Shown here: positions 47,378-58,582 of the stretch, in pieces
Layout of the letters: the number at the start of each line of letters is the position of its first letter
Numbering within the stretch: the first letter of the stretch is position 1
Assembly: GCA_008508345.1 (NCBI GenBank)
Contig: QNGE01001286.1
Span: forward strand, 69,420 to 133,419
Source of the DNA: Paragonimus westermani
Taxonomy: Eukaryota > Platyhelminthes > Trematoda > Plagiorchiida > Troglotrematidae
Direction: 5' to 3'
Length of the DNA stretch: 64,000 bases
Position numbers and translations under genes: made by a program
The notes under the pieces: model-generated
Database searches by the model: none
Seen by the model: the letters and a program-made list of their open reading frames with translations, nothing else
Told to the model about the DNA's origin: nothing

Positions 47378-50300
47378 TGAACTGGGTGGGTCTTAATAAT
47401 CGAGTACTACACAACATCAGGAGCTAGATTGGAAGGCCAGCCATTCCGAATAGATGTGGCACATGGAGAAAAGAGAACATTAAACCACTGAGTACATCTT
47501 AGAAAATTTACGATACATTTATAAAATACCCCCGATTAAAGGAAGGAAAACATTGGACAGAGCACAGAGGTTATCCGATTTGATCGTGAAACACTTTTCA
47601 CTCCACTTAAAAAATCGCATTTCTTCAAAGGAAGAAGCATTGCAACAGGGGTGCCACTCATGTATGACAGCTATTCCATAAAGTTGCTCACTCAGGTCAT
47701 AGAGATCTAACGGAAAAAATTATCGAATAAAATGAAAAAGCTTATGTTTCAGATGATTGTGGAAACAAAACTATCTTCAGAACTTGCTGAACGTGTTACT
47801 GTGACAGCACAGTCGGGAACCACGTACGATTTTGTCATTCAGGCATGATAATCAGGTATCAAAATATGGTGCGTTACATGGTGCGTACAATAAACTACGA
47901 TGAATAAAAACGGTTTGTGATAATGAATGACATAAAAGTATATCGGTATTGACAACACTTACTAATAATAATGATATGCTGGGTGGGATTTTCCACACAA
48001 GAATATCAAAATTAACAACATTGGACGTTAAGCGGACATTTGCTTTCAAGTACCTCACGTTCAACATGCACTTGCTGCTGGGGTGTAACGTGAAATTTTC
48101 GTTGTACAATAAGCCACTTATAAATTATTGACGCTCATTAGCCGACTTTGCAGTTTAAATGTGATAGTATTTAGATTTATTTCTAAGCAGTCATGGCCTG
48201 AACGTTTCGAAAGATTTTTCGGCACAATCCCGGATAAAAATACACAAAGAAGGAAGAATCCTAAAAAAAGGGTTTCGAAGTGACAACCACATTCTCGTAT
48301 ACGCAAAAATGAATGGACGGAAAGTTTCTAAACATTTTGGTAAATGGCTTGGAGGAATATACAATATATTTTTCTTTCTAATGCGACAGAGAAGTTAATC
48401 TGATTTGCGTGTAATGATTTGAGTTCAAAAGTTTGAATTAATATCATAGTTGTTTCACAGTCACCCTTACTTTCCTATGTTCACGCTTTTGCGGGTACTG
48501 ATGTGGTCACACAGTTGAAGCAGATACTTGGTTTAGACGTTGCTTCAGGAGATTAAGCTCTTAAAATTCTGATTAAGTTGTCGCAATCATACTATTACGG
48601 TTGTAAATACCCATTGTATTTTATCACCGGCTGACTACGATTCATGCGCCTAATATTTTGCTTGAAAACAAAAGTTGGAAACTACAGAGCCAGTGGGCAA
48701 AAGCCAATGAATTGAAATTGGTTTTGTGGTTCGCGTTCACTAACCACTTTACCCTAGGTAGGTTTGGCCTTTCGTTTTCGGTAGTCCTCTAATAAAAGTT
48801 ATGTCAGTTAATATGTTAAACGCTGCGAAATTTACTGACTGATTTGCCAAGTTCGACATTCTTTCAATCACTCTGAAAGCTATAAAAGTTAATTTTTTGA
48901 CTCAATATTCGGCATCGTTTTTCCAAGCCCTACGAATCAGATTTTCTGTAAAACTTTTGGAAAAATACAGAACTCTGTGTGTCATTACCTTTGAGAAGAG
49001 TTGACTGACAGAGCAGCAAATATTGGTTGGATTTTATCTCTCTGTTCTATGTTTCAACTAATTCAAATAATTGGTCATCTTGACAACACAACTGGTTTAA
49101 TCCGATCTATGCCATACATCTGATTACAAGTATGCATCAAGTGAAACCAGGGAGTATATAATCAACCAAGATTTAACTCGATTTAGATTCATATTCCAGT
49201 CACTACTGCTGTTATTTCATTTCTGTGGCGGATCGATAATTGATCGATATATTCATGGAATTTCACAACATTACCTACTTACAGTAATGAGACAAGAGCT
49301 GGGACAAACCTTATTCCGAAAACCATTTCGAAGAGTTTACCTCTACAGAAGTCATTCAATATGTAAGACAAAGGTGGACGGATAATGGAACCAAATGACT
49401 AGGTAAAACTGGCTCAAAAGCTTACATTCACGAAATTCACTTTTGTGAGCTGGAGGGAGTAGTGAAAGAATTCAGGATTGCTTGCGCTCTTCAAATGAGT
49501 TACTAATTATTAGCAGTTTTAGAAACGTTTTGAAGCTTATTAGGCAACGTTCCTATGTAATCCACTACACTAATTCATTTGTGACATCCACAGAATACAT
49601 TTTGTTGAGAATGTTCATTTATCATGGTTGTAAATTAGCCTACAGTTGCGAGATTCACAACAATTTTGGACATTTCGTAAAATTTATCGTTGAAAATTAT
49701 TTGGAAGCAATTACTGAATACAACTCAAACTATGGTCGCGAACCTCACATTCATATTGAATTATCAGCCTACTTCATTGGAAAGTCACTTTTACTTTTAA
49801 GGAAGCTTTCATTAGTGTAGATTGTTTTTAAGATAGGAACTTACATTTCGATTAATGTTAAGAAAACTTAACTACATTTTCAAAGGTCTTGGCATTTACA
49901 TTTCAATTTCCGACCGTCCAAATTATTCACTTGTGTCACCACGGCAGGTTCACTGACTCGGGTTGTCATATGACAAAAAAATATGTTCGATTGTGCATCC
50001 CCGTATCTGTATCGATTTGGTGAAAAATGTCTTGTAGGGATTAATAACTTAATAAAGACGTGAAATTGGATGGGCGGGAGAAAATTCGAGCAGAAGAACA
50101 CTGAGACCAGTTGAAACATTTTTCTCCAGATATGCATACTTAATGGAATCTAGAAGTGTACTAGTAGGGTGGCCAGTAAGTTTGTAGTTTACGTTGTATT
50201 TGATGTAACCGCTGATGAATTGTGCTCAAAACTGTTAACGGATGTCGTTTTTATCAACGAGTTAGACAGCCTACTTTGGTATGAACAGACCTTAACTATC

Positions 50301-53020
50301 AAGCAAGATTCTCTACAAGATAACTCAAGTGCATAGCTCAAATGCAGAGAATGATACCTTTGACGTCTATCTCTGTTTATTGGGATGTGAATCAATGGAT
50401 TTTCGGACATTCGGATTATCTTTTGGGTAAGAAGTTACCTTGATATACGGTGCCTGCAATTGGTAAATAATTGACCCACTTTTGCCACGTACTGTGGAAA
50501 ACAAGTTCCAGAGTCCCATGCTTCGTACAGTAGTGGGTCTATCGACACAAAAGGACTAACAGTTTTGGTGGGATAAAGACAACAAGGTTGCGGGCATGGT
50601 CGCGAATTTGGACGAGGGACGGGGGCAATCAAGGTCGGAAAGACCTCAGGCAGGAAGATGAAGCCATTTGCCTTTAATAGGCATGATTCCTGTTGCGCTC
50701 TTAAGTCCAAGTTGCAAAGCCTATAGGCTGACAGACTTTCTGTCACTGGGAGCCACAGGTCTCTTCCATTCACGGATGGGAGTACCTTAATACCACGGAA
50801 CTAATAACCAGTACAATTTATTTCACAAAGTCGAACAAGTTCCCATTTGTCAACGTTGGGCTGCAAGTTGCTATCTGTGGGCTGCTCCATAGAACTTCCG
50901 CAAATTCTGAACAATCTAAAGTTCGCCGGACTCTTGTACACCTATCGTCACTGATTTGACATTGATTTGATAAATTAATTTCCCTCAGGGAAGTTAAGTT
51001 GCCTCTTGGTAAAACCTTTGGGGTTTGCATCCGTCCAATTCTATTCAGTAGGCGTACACCCGAGTTGTGGCTCTTATACTGCAGATGCCGGGTTGTTAAA
51101 ATAAAGTTTTCGTTAGAGGGCGAACTGGGGAAAACATTGGGTGAAAATCGTGCTTGGAATAAGATGCTGTATTAAGGGTAAAACTGACTGAGCTCACCCA
51201 CGTAGATTACTCCGTCTGGACGATAGCAATAGTCTAGTGAGAGACCGGACGTAATGTGGTGTCAAATGGAGTGTCGACAACATTTACTGGAATTTGGAGT
51301 ACAACGTGTAAATGTAGGTGCGGCGGATCATACCCAGCGGCCAGGTTAGAACTGACCGTGCCCACTATAGTGACGTTTTGATTATTGTTAATGTGGCCAA
51401 AAGAAACCGTCTATGCAGCCGCAGTGGATTGCAAAATACTTTCTAAAGAACCGCCGTCCATAACAACAGCCAGTTGGCAAGATATACGGTATCCAGGTAA
51501 ACTCAGAGTTCCCTTTTTTTTACTGGAAGAGAAAATGCCGAAATAACGAGGTTTATCGGGCTTCTTTGCTGCTGGAACGACTACGGTAGTTTCTCGTCAA
51601 ATCAAGCATATACGTGGGCTTCGCAAAATAATCCTTGCAGAGATCCGAGAGGACTCCTCAAACACTGTGGCTCAGGGGATCGGCGGCGGCCAAAATCTGG
51701 AGTGTTGCAGTGCATGACTTAAGACAGGAGTTGGGCATAGCTTGGCAAAAACGAGTTCACATTTGTAGAGTCAAACTCACGAGGCGTTCCTGAGTAGCAC
51801 TGTGCAACTTTGGATAAAAATGCATTATCTGATGTTTGTTGAATCGCCCGACTGTTCCCCGGATCTTAGTAACTGTCTGTGTTGCTTCAAAAATATACCA
51901 CAATTGTTTAGCGGAGAACAAAATACTTGACACCTGTCCGTTCGTGACCCAAATCCACTCGCTGGAATGTATTAGAAAGCTACTGCGATCCGGTCCTGAG
52001 ATTTTTCGATAAAACGATCAATAACGTCGGTGGTATAGGTAGCCCCATCAGGTAGTTCAGGGACCGACACGTTGAACACCTGGCGGAATATACTTTAGGT
52101 AAGTCTGGTTTAGCAGAAAACGTGACGCTGGCTGTTGGTTGTGCCTAGTTCATTAGAGTGTGAAGTTGCCATGATCCGGTGTTCATTTTTATCACGACGA
52201 TGAAAACAGCAAACGTGGAGCAAGAAACTGGTGCCAGAGATGAGAGGCTTATATTAACGACTGACTGGGCTACCCAGACAAATGGCCATTTGGAGTGGAG
52301 TACTGATAGTTTGCCACGGCAAAGCCGAAAAGTGACCTGAGTGCAGGTGCAGAGATTTAGTCAGTCCTGCAAAATAGATGTAAACCGCTGAATTACGCGG
52401 TCGCGGTGATCTCTGGTTTGGGTATGAATAAAGCCAAGGATTTTGAGGAGGTCAAGCCCAGAACGGGGGGACCGGTCTTTCACACGTGGTAAATCTGCAC
52501 TAGAAGCGGCATTGAGCACTTCTTTCGTCCAATTAACTTCTGTCATCCACTACGTGCACTAGTTGCATCTGAAGGGATGTATGAAGAGGAGGGTTATCAA
52601 TGCATCGCCAAAAACTTACGGAGATAATTCTGATATCACAATCACCTGTCAGCTGAAAGTTAACCAAATGTTGTTTGCTGCATACGATCAAAAACTTCCA
52701 GCTATCAACGAAATTTGCATAAGCTGTGATCAGTAGTCTATTAAATCTGTCAACCGAGTGCAATCAGACTGGCTTCCTGGACTTGGGGATCACAGCCGGC
52801 TCAACCCTGTCTGTTTGCTGGTGGTTGCAGAAGCTCTCCTGTGAAACTGTTTGACATCACTGACAGTGCTTTCACTGAGACGCGCATGAATTGTAAAATT
52901 GTCAGTTACAATAATAATGTCAAGTTCAGGGATGATTCTTTGTTTGATTTGATCCTATGGAGTAGGTGATGGATGCTTGAAGCGAAAAAACGTTTGACAT
53001 GAACGGAGTCCCCGTCGCCT
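47378..53020. other. 5.6 kb, no supported gene
   Basis: From about 50435 to 52900 the sequence is richer in G+C and carries several 60-110 codon frames on the - strand (for example 50435-50773 and 52533-52763). This fits an old retroelement on that strand, but no RT or endonuclease motif could be read. The 47378-50434 part is AT-rich and featureless. Confidence 0.4.
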
Positions 53021-53353
53021 TTGCTAAATCATGAAGAAATTGTGTGTAGAGTTGACCACATTCTTGCGTCTGTCCATGACTTGCTCCGGCTTCATGTTTG
53101 GTTCCTCGTCGATTATAGCCAGCAGGCTCGCGTAGAGCTTAACTTGGTTCAGTGCACAGAAACGTTAGGTGAAGCTATAGCAACGGAAGTGGTCTTTCGT
53201 GAAAAGACCACATACGAACTGTCCGAACTCACGACTGAAGAGAACGATATACTCGAAGAAGTCCTCAATGTCTCACTTAACCAGTTGAAATTGGATAACT
53301 ATCCAAAATGTCTCCGCCAACTTGCGGACCGTATCCGCGACAAAAAGAGTTAG
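53021..53353 (+). CDS. Candidate exon or short ORF, unknown helical protein
   Basis: An open frame from a TGA at 53000 to TAG at 53351-53353. The well-formed part reads VDHILASVHDLLRLHVWFLV, then ETLGEAIATEVVFREKTTYE and SLNQLKLDNYPKCLRQLADR IR. It is rich in Leu, Glu and Lys and predicted largely helical. There is no ATG near its start. If it is a terminal exon, the best acceptor is TTGTGTGTAG before 53048, which is weak. It abuts the possible retroelement at 50435-52900, so it could also be part of that. Confidence 0.35.
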   Translation: MLNHEEIVCRVDHILASVHDLLRLHVWFLVDYSQQARVELNLVQCTETLGEAIATEVVFREKTTYELSELTTEENDILEEVLNVSLNQLKLDNYPKCLRQLADRIRDKKS

Positions 53354-56300
53354 GTGGGAAGATGCATCTCTTGCATCGAACTTATTTCGCTGGATCCAGT
53401 TTCATAGGGATCTTTTTTCGAAGTAGGGAGGAATTTGTGGTTCGCGAAGAAAATAGGCGATATGCCAGGTCAGGTGATCCATCGGCGACAGATAAACGGT
53501 AGTTCACGAGGCAAGCGCGCCAAAGCAATTGACAATTCAATCATTTGAACCGGCGAGTGCCTCCCGGGAAATTATCTAAAAATTCCCCTATAGAGGCCTA
53601 GCTTTGATTGTGTTCTTTTGGCAGTCACCACACAAATCACAAAAATACCAAGCCATGTCAGTAAATTTTCTAGTTAAGTTTCTCACACTCAGCTGCTTTC
53701 AGGCATCTAACTCAATCTTTAGACTTTTTGTTCTGGGTCACGCGAAATATTTCTTGAAATTATGGGAAATGTGCAAACTCATAACAGTATACTCGAAATG
53801 ATTTATAAAATCGTGTTAAAATAATTTATTCTTTTCATGTGATTAACGAAAATAAGGAGGCGCAAATCGTAATCTTCTACGGAATAACATTTGATACATT
53901 TTGATAACACAAGAGCAGTATTTCCCTTCCTCTTCTACTTACGCGCCAGTCGAATCCCCACTGTCAAGTCAATCGCTCTGAGAATTCATTTCGGGATGTC
54001 CGATTGTATTTAGAAAGTGAAAAATTTTACTCTGAAGAACATTCTCTGATTCGAATCTTCTTACAATGTTAGCAAAGCATTTTAACACGGTGAATTTGGG
54101 GGAACCGATGGACATTAAGGATAAGAAGAAATATTCAAATTGCTGAACAACAGTAGGGATCAAACAGCAGATAGTTCTATTAACTACGGCAATGCTTACG
54201 CACTTTATAAACAAGCATTGGTTAACACACAGCCTTGCTGACCTACTCAACGAAAGCAACACAAATAACATGATCTACCTGCTACAGTGTTGACGCAGAT
54301 GCTGCTGACATTGGTGATCTTTTTCCACAAAGTCTTATTGTCACTGACGAACTCATCAAAATGGCGGTACGACACCAGTACTAAAACAATTTCCCAACTC
54401 TGTAACTTGTTGTTCATGAAACCAGTGAAGTGCGATCAAGTCACCAAGCGGACTGAGAGCAAAACAGTTTCAATTCTATTCCCTAAAAAATTATCTATTA
54501 AACATTTGCTTCACAGCCATTGCACGTATATTAGTTTTGTGATATTTTTGTGTACGCTCGCAATTCACTTTCTGGGCACAACTCAACTTGATTTCCGATT
54601 AAGGGAAATGGTGCAAGTTAAGCGACATAAAACGGAACGAAATTAATCAAATAGTTTATTATGGAAAAAACCTAAAAAGGCCCACGGTTATACAGAGAGA
54701 TACCTGATGTTTTCTTATTTGTACAAAACGGAGTGGGTCTTGATGGTATCCGTTTTTGCTCGCTTCTCCGTGAAAAGATTATTCTCATTTCAACACATCA
54801 TTACCTGTTAACTTTCGCTGAGGACATCTGAATATCAACTATCAAAGCTAAACAACAGTCCGATGAATTCGATTCCAGAAGTATTTTTAGTGTTTATTGT
54901 TAGTAATACAATTTCTATGCTCAGCAGTGGCGTTGGTGGATTCCAGCGTGAACTGTTTGAGAAATCCTGCCGGGGCAGTCGATCCCCTGAATCATTTGGT
55001 GGATTCCATATGAGACAGTGAGACGGGTGGGTAACAGAGTCCAAATGTGAAATTTCCGGGCTCCTGGTGTGGCTTCGTAGCTCAGCTGGTAGAGAGCTTG
55101 CCGCGTTGAGGCATGCCGTGTCTGTCGCTGGTTCGAATCCAGCCAAAGCCCTGACTTTTCACAGTTGGGTCGCATCTAAACATTTTTAGTGTGTCTGTTT
55201 GGTTCAGGCAAGTGCTTCACACCAGACTCGACTTTTCGCAATTTTCTTCTCTTTTCCAGTCAACGATCTGAAGGAGCCCAAGTTAGAGTTCAGCGCACTG
55301 CAAAAACAATGAGACTTCCTTCAAGCAATTCATATTTATCCGCTCAGTAGGCAGTTATTTAGGAGTCAGTCTCACCGTCGGTTTCCGTAACTCAGTTCAC
55401 TATTCAGAGGGTTAATCTGCCCATTTCGTCCTCTTTCCATCCAAAAGTTTGAGGCAATGTCTTTTCTAACGTACAAACAATGAAGCGGAATACCTTTATA
55501 ATGCATTTTATCAATCCTGTTAATAATATGTGCACGCAACACGCAATAAAACGAAATCTGGTGTTGCGGATAGTAACTTCGAGCTTTCCTTCCTGTGAAA
55601 ATGGACTCTACAAGCACTTCACTTCTAGCCCGCTTACAAGATGTCAGTTTCACCGAGAACCATCAGATTTCCTCCTTGTTTTCACTGTGTACAGCCTATG
55701 AAAAAGTGTTTATGCCTCGGTGTTCCTTTATTGAGCAAAACATTTTTATGTGTAGCACATAACCGGAAGAACCTGATTTTGCACTCCTTTAACGCGCTTG
55801 CAAGCATACTGTTTTAAGTGGAAATTTGACAGATTAGTAATATTTACTTCAAAAGCAAAGTTCGCATCAATATTCCTATTTTACTCAACCTCAACTTACA
55901 GTATTCTTTCAATATTCATTTGTCCATATCTTAGTTATCTGATGGCTTACGGTGAGAACAGTTAACCGTAGGAAGATCGCATTTCCTTAGGTTTTCAGAG
56001 CAATTAATGAATATTAAGTCCTCACAAATATATTGGTAAGCACAAATGGTGACCAGCATCTTTTTCGCGATGTCCAAGTGAGATACTGGTTTAACCGCCT
56101 AAAGAACTAATGGAGCAGAGTCAAGTGAAATAATTTTAAAGAGCTGTAGTGTCTGCGCACGAATTTCAATTAATTTTAATTTCATTTAATGTTCGATCCA
56201 CGTATTGTTTGATCTCGTTGTTTACACACACAAATTGCTAACCAAATGAATGAAGGAATGGATGCATGCAGGCCCAACAGTAGAGTATCTTTAGTTAGCA

Positions 56301-56363
56301 ATCATGGCTGTATTCTAGAGCCATGTGTGGGGTCTGAGCATCAACATTTTCCCCTCTCTCTAG
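53354..56363. other. No supported gene; one SINE; weak exon-like segments
   Basis: Two strong acceptors are followed by short frames to a stop: 53703-53801 (ASNSIFRLFVLGHAKYF...) and about 55260-55350 (QRSEGAQVRVQRTAKTM...). Each could be a terminal exon, but both cannot belong to one gene, and neither has an upstream partner. They are left uncalled. Confidence 0.4.
54966..55185 (+). repeat. tRNA-derived SINE, family A, best copy
   Basis: Intact A box TAGCTCAGCTGG (55079-55090) and B box GGTTCGAATCC. The tRNA-like head folds with acceptor GGCTTCG/CAAAGCC (6 of 7 pairs), D stem GCTC/GAGC, anticodon stem TGCC/GGCA and T stem GCTGG/CCAGC. A 13-base insertion after the anticodon arm excludes a functional tRNA. 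A conserved lead (GGGGCAGTCGATCCCC, GGTGGATTCCATATGAGAC) and tail (GGGTCGCATCTAAA) are shared with the 2392-2600 copy. Two long frames on the opposite strand here are by-products of the repeat. Confidence 0.85.
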
Positions 56364-56589
56364 GTGGACTGATAAACGAGATAGCCAATGAGATAGAGCG
56401 ATTGGGTGTGGATTTATAATGGACAGATTAGCAAAAGATTCCATCACGCGCACCCTAATCGACCAGAATACTCTCAGTCAATTCGTTGTGGATACACATC
56501 AGCAAATTAAAAACAAAGGAAGTGAGAAAACGGTAGGAAATTTTGGAAAACAACAGGAATTAGACAATGCAGAGATAAACCAAGTATAA
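56364..56589 (+). pseudogene. Candidate exon with possible frameshift, coiled-coil-like
   Basis: A strong acceptor (TTTTCCCCTCTCTCTAG) is followed by GLINEIANEIERLGVDL and TAA at 56417-56419. A second frame starts at an ATG overlapping that stop (TAATG) and runs 56 codons: MDRLAKDSITRTLIDQNTLS, then QFVVDTHQQIKNKGSEK, ending AEINQV and TAA at 56589. Both parts read like one charged, heptad-rich helix, as if one base had been lost between them. The product is not recognised. It could be a real exon with a sequencing error, a decayed exon, or chance. Confidence 0.35.
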
Positions 56590-57478
56590 TAAGGATACAA
56601 ATAACCGTTGGTCCGTCCGCTGTTATGTACCCAGTTGCTGCTTACATCGTCACCACCGGTTTCTACACACAAAAATGTCGTTTTTTATGGTGGATAACTG
56701 GTGCCCCGGAAAAAGCCAACAAACGGTTTTTACAATCCAAAGACTAGAGAAATCCGCGGAGAGATTTACTCTCTAGGCGTATTCGAGCAAGTGTTCGTTA
56801 TGGCAGTCTTGGTAATTCTAGTTCTGGTATTCAGATGGCCATTCAGAGTGTGCTCCGAGATTTGGACGTACAGTACACAGGTTACTTCAGTGTAGCATTT
56901 AAGACAACCAATATGACAAGAACACTAATCCAACTGCTATTGACATTTCATTGTTCTGTCCCATGTTTTTTCAGCCGTAAAAGCTGGTGACCATCAGCCC
57001 AAGCCCTGAAGGTCACTCTGAAACAACAATCTGGGAACCAACCTCCTAGCCTACGTCAATGTATGTATTATTGTAAAAAAATATGTTATAAATTCTGCAT
57101 ATTCGTAACTTCGGCATCTTGCCGTTAGACGTAATGAACATTAGGATTTTTAAATCATGAAAGGTACAGAACCAAGTTTGAAATTTTCACTTGGCCAGGC
57201 ATAAATAAACCCATGTATATCATTCGGAGCTTTGAACATATTTCATCTGACAGGGTAAACAGAATTGCAAATATGCAAGATATCGTTAAAATGTTTTTTG
57301 ACTAGGTAGCATTTTGGTCATCGGAGAGACAGTAGAACCACATGTACTTTTGCAACCCTAATACAGTTGTTTCGGATGGAGAGACAAATCTATCAAGAAT
57401 GCCTACCAAGTGCCTACCCATATTTCTGTCGGTGTAATAATTCTTTTTTATAAATTGCAAACACTCTTTTTCTGACAG

Positions 57479-57540
57479 AATTTTGAGAGCACTAATGACG
57501 AGAGTAGTGTTCAGACTGCTTTACATAACATCCTTCACAG
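57479..57540 (+). CDS. Candidate 62-nt internal exon
   Basis: Strong acceptor CTTTTTCTGACAG and strong donor CACAG|GTATGT enclose NFESTNDESSVQTALHNILH in one open frame. The phase (two bases left over) does not match the 57909 exon in its best frame, so either an exon between them is missing or this is a false exon. Confidence 0.3.
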
Positions 57541-57908
57541 GTATGTGTCAAAAGCCCCAAAACTCAATCCTACGAACTAACGACATGTATTTCTTTTTCG
57601 CTGTTCCATCGATAGTAATGAAAGTTCTATGACACCAAACGTAGATATCATCGACTCCACCGACTTTGTAACCCTCTTGCTTACTATCATATTGGGATCT
57701 GGTTGATATAGCATGCGTACCACTTATAACTGATAGCGACTGCCCCATTCCCAGACCTTCTAGCCAGTGCGTTTAAAAAACAGCCGCTATATTTGAGCTT
57801 TGCTCTTGCCGGAGTTCATCAATAATGCATATTTTTGCCGTGGCCGGGATTAGAATTCTTATCATTTTCATGAACCAACCATCTTGGCCAGTGCGTCATT
57901 GGCTTCAG

Positions 57909-58582
57909 GTTAGGCGCGACAGACGTGCATTGTACAAAGCCCAGTCCCACTCTCTCAAGATCGCTGCTCAAGTGGTTCAATCGCCTAGTGAGGAAAATAC
58001 AACTGTTCTCTTGAATTCAATGAAAAACCTCAGGAACAGGACTTCGTTGCAGGCTGAAACTGTAGGAGTCATTAATCGTTTCGTAAAACATTTTGCCTAC
58101 TGCGATGTAATGTCCACCTGACTTTCCGAATTGGTGAATCAACCAAACCTGAGGCTGCTATATTGGCCGAAGGTGAGCTTGCAATTTTGCCCTGTAAACA
58201 GTCGTTCTCAGTGCTACGTTCTCACTAGGTGTTTTTAAACCTCTTAGATGTTTGAATTCCACAGCGTGAACTGCTTCGCTTGCTCGCTGTTGGTGCCTGT
58301 TTAAGTGTGGAAGATTTTGAAACATCATGCGTATCTTCCACCTTTCCTACCAAGGTTTGTGAAGTTTTCCACTCACGTGCACCGCATTAAGCTGCGTACT
58401 AATATATATCTGATGCTTGGGGAAGAATCGGAATTAAAGTTTCCCTAAATATTTCCCGTAAACAGTATTCATGTCCATTTCGTCCAGTAAAAAATGCCCT
58501 TATTTTTTCTTACGATCAACTTTGTCGTCGTGCTGCTGCACACCTTGAGTTTGCTTCATTTTATTGCAGTCGAAGAGATTAA
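57909..58582 (+). CDS. Three 3' exons of an unidentified gene with one in-frame TGA
   Basis: Exons 57909-58172, 58265-58354 and 58466-58582 are separated by short introns of 92 and 111 bp, with sites GGCTTCAG / AAG|GTGAGC, AATTCCACAG / AAG|GTTTGT and CGTAAACAG. All junctions are phase 0. The product reads VRRDRRALYKAQSHSLKIAA, ETVGVINRFVKHFAYCDVMS T, a stop (TGA at 58119-58121), then LSELVNQPNLRLLYWPKREL LRLLAVGACLSVEDFE, and finally YSCPFRPVKNALIFSYDQLC RRAAAHLEFASFYCSRRD and TAA. Continued protein-like coding after the TGA and across two introns suggests a sequencing error, a null allele or a recent pseudogene. No domain is recognised. Confidence 0.5.

Noticed and set aside
55068..55150. 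A genuine tRNA gene
   Set aside because: Acceptor, D and T stems form, but a 13-base insertion after the anticodon arm, a mismatched acceptor and the conserved SINE flanks mark it as a SINE head.
54835..55175. Two overlapping - strand frames of 84-103 codons (beginning MAGFEPATD and MRPNCEKSGLW)
   Set aside because: Both are antisense readings of the tRNA-derived SINE; the residues come from the B box and tRNA arms.
58119..58121. TGA as a selenocysteine codon
   Set aside because: No SECIS-like structure was identified downstream and no selenoprotein family matches; an error or null allele is simpler.
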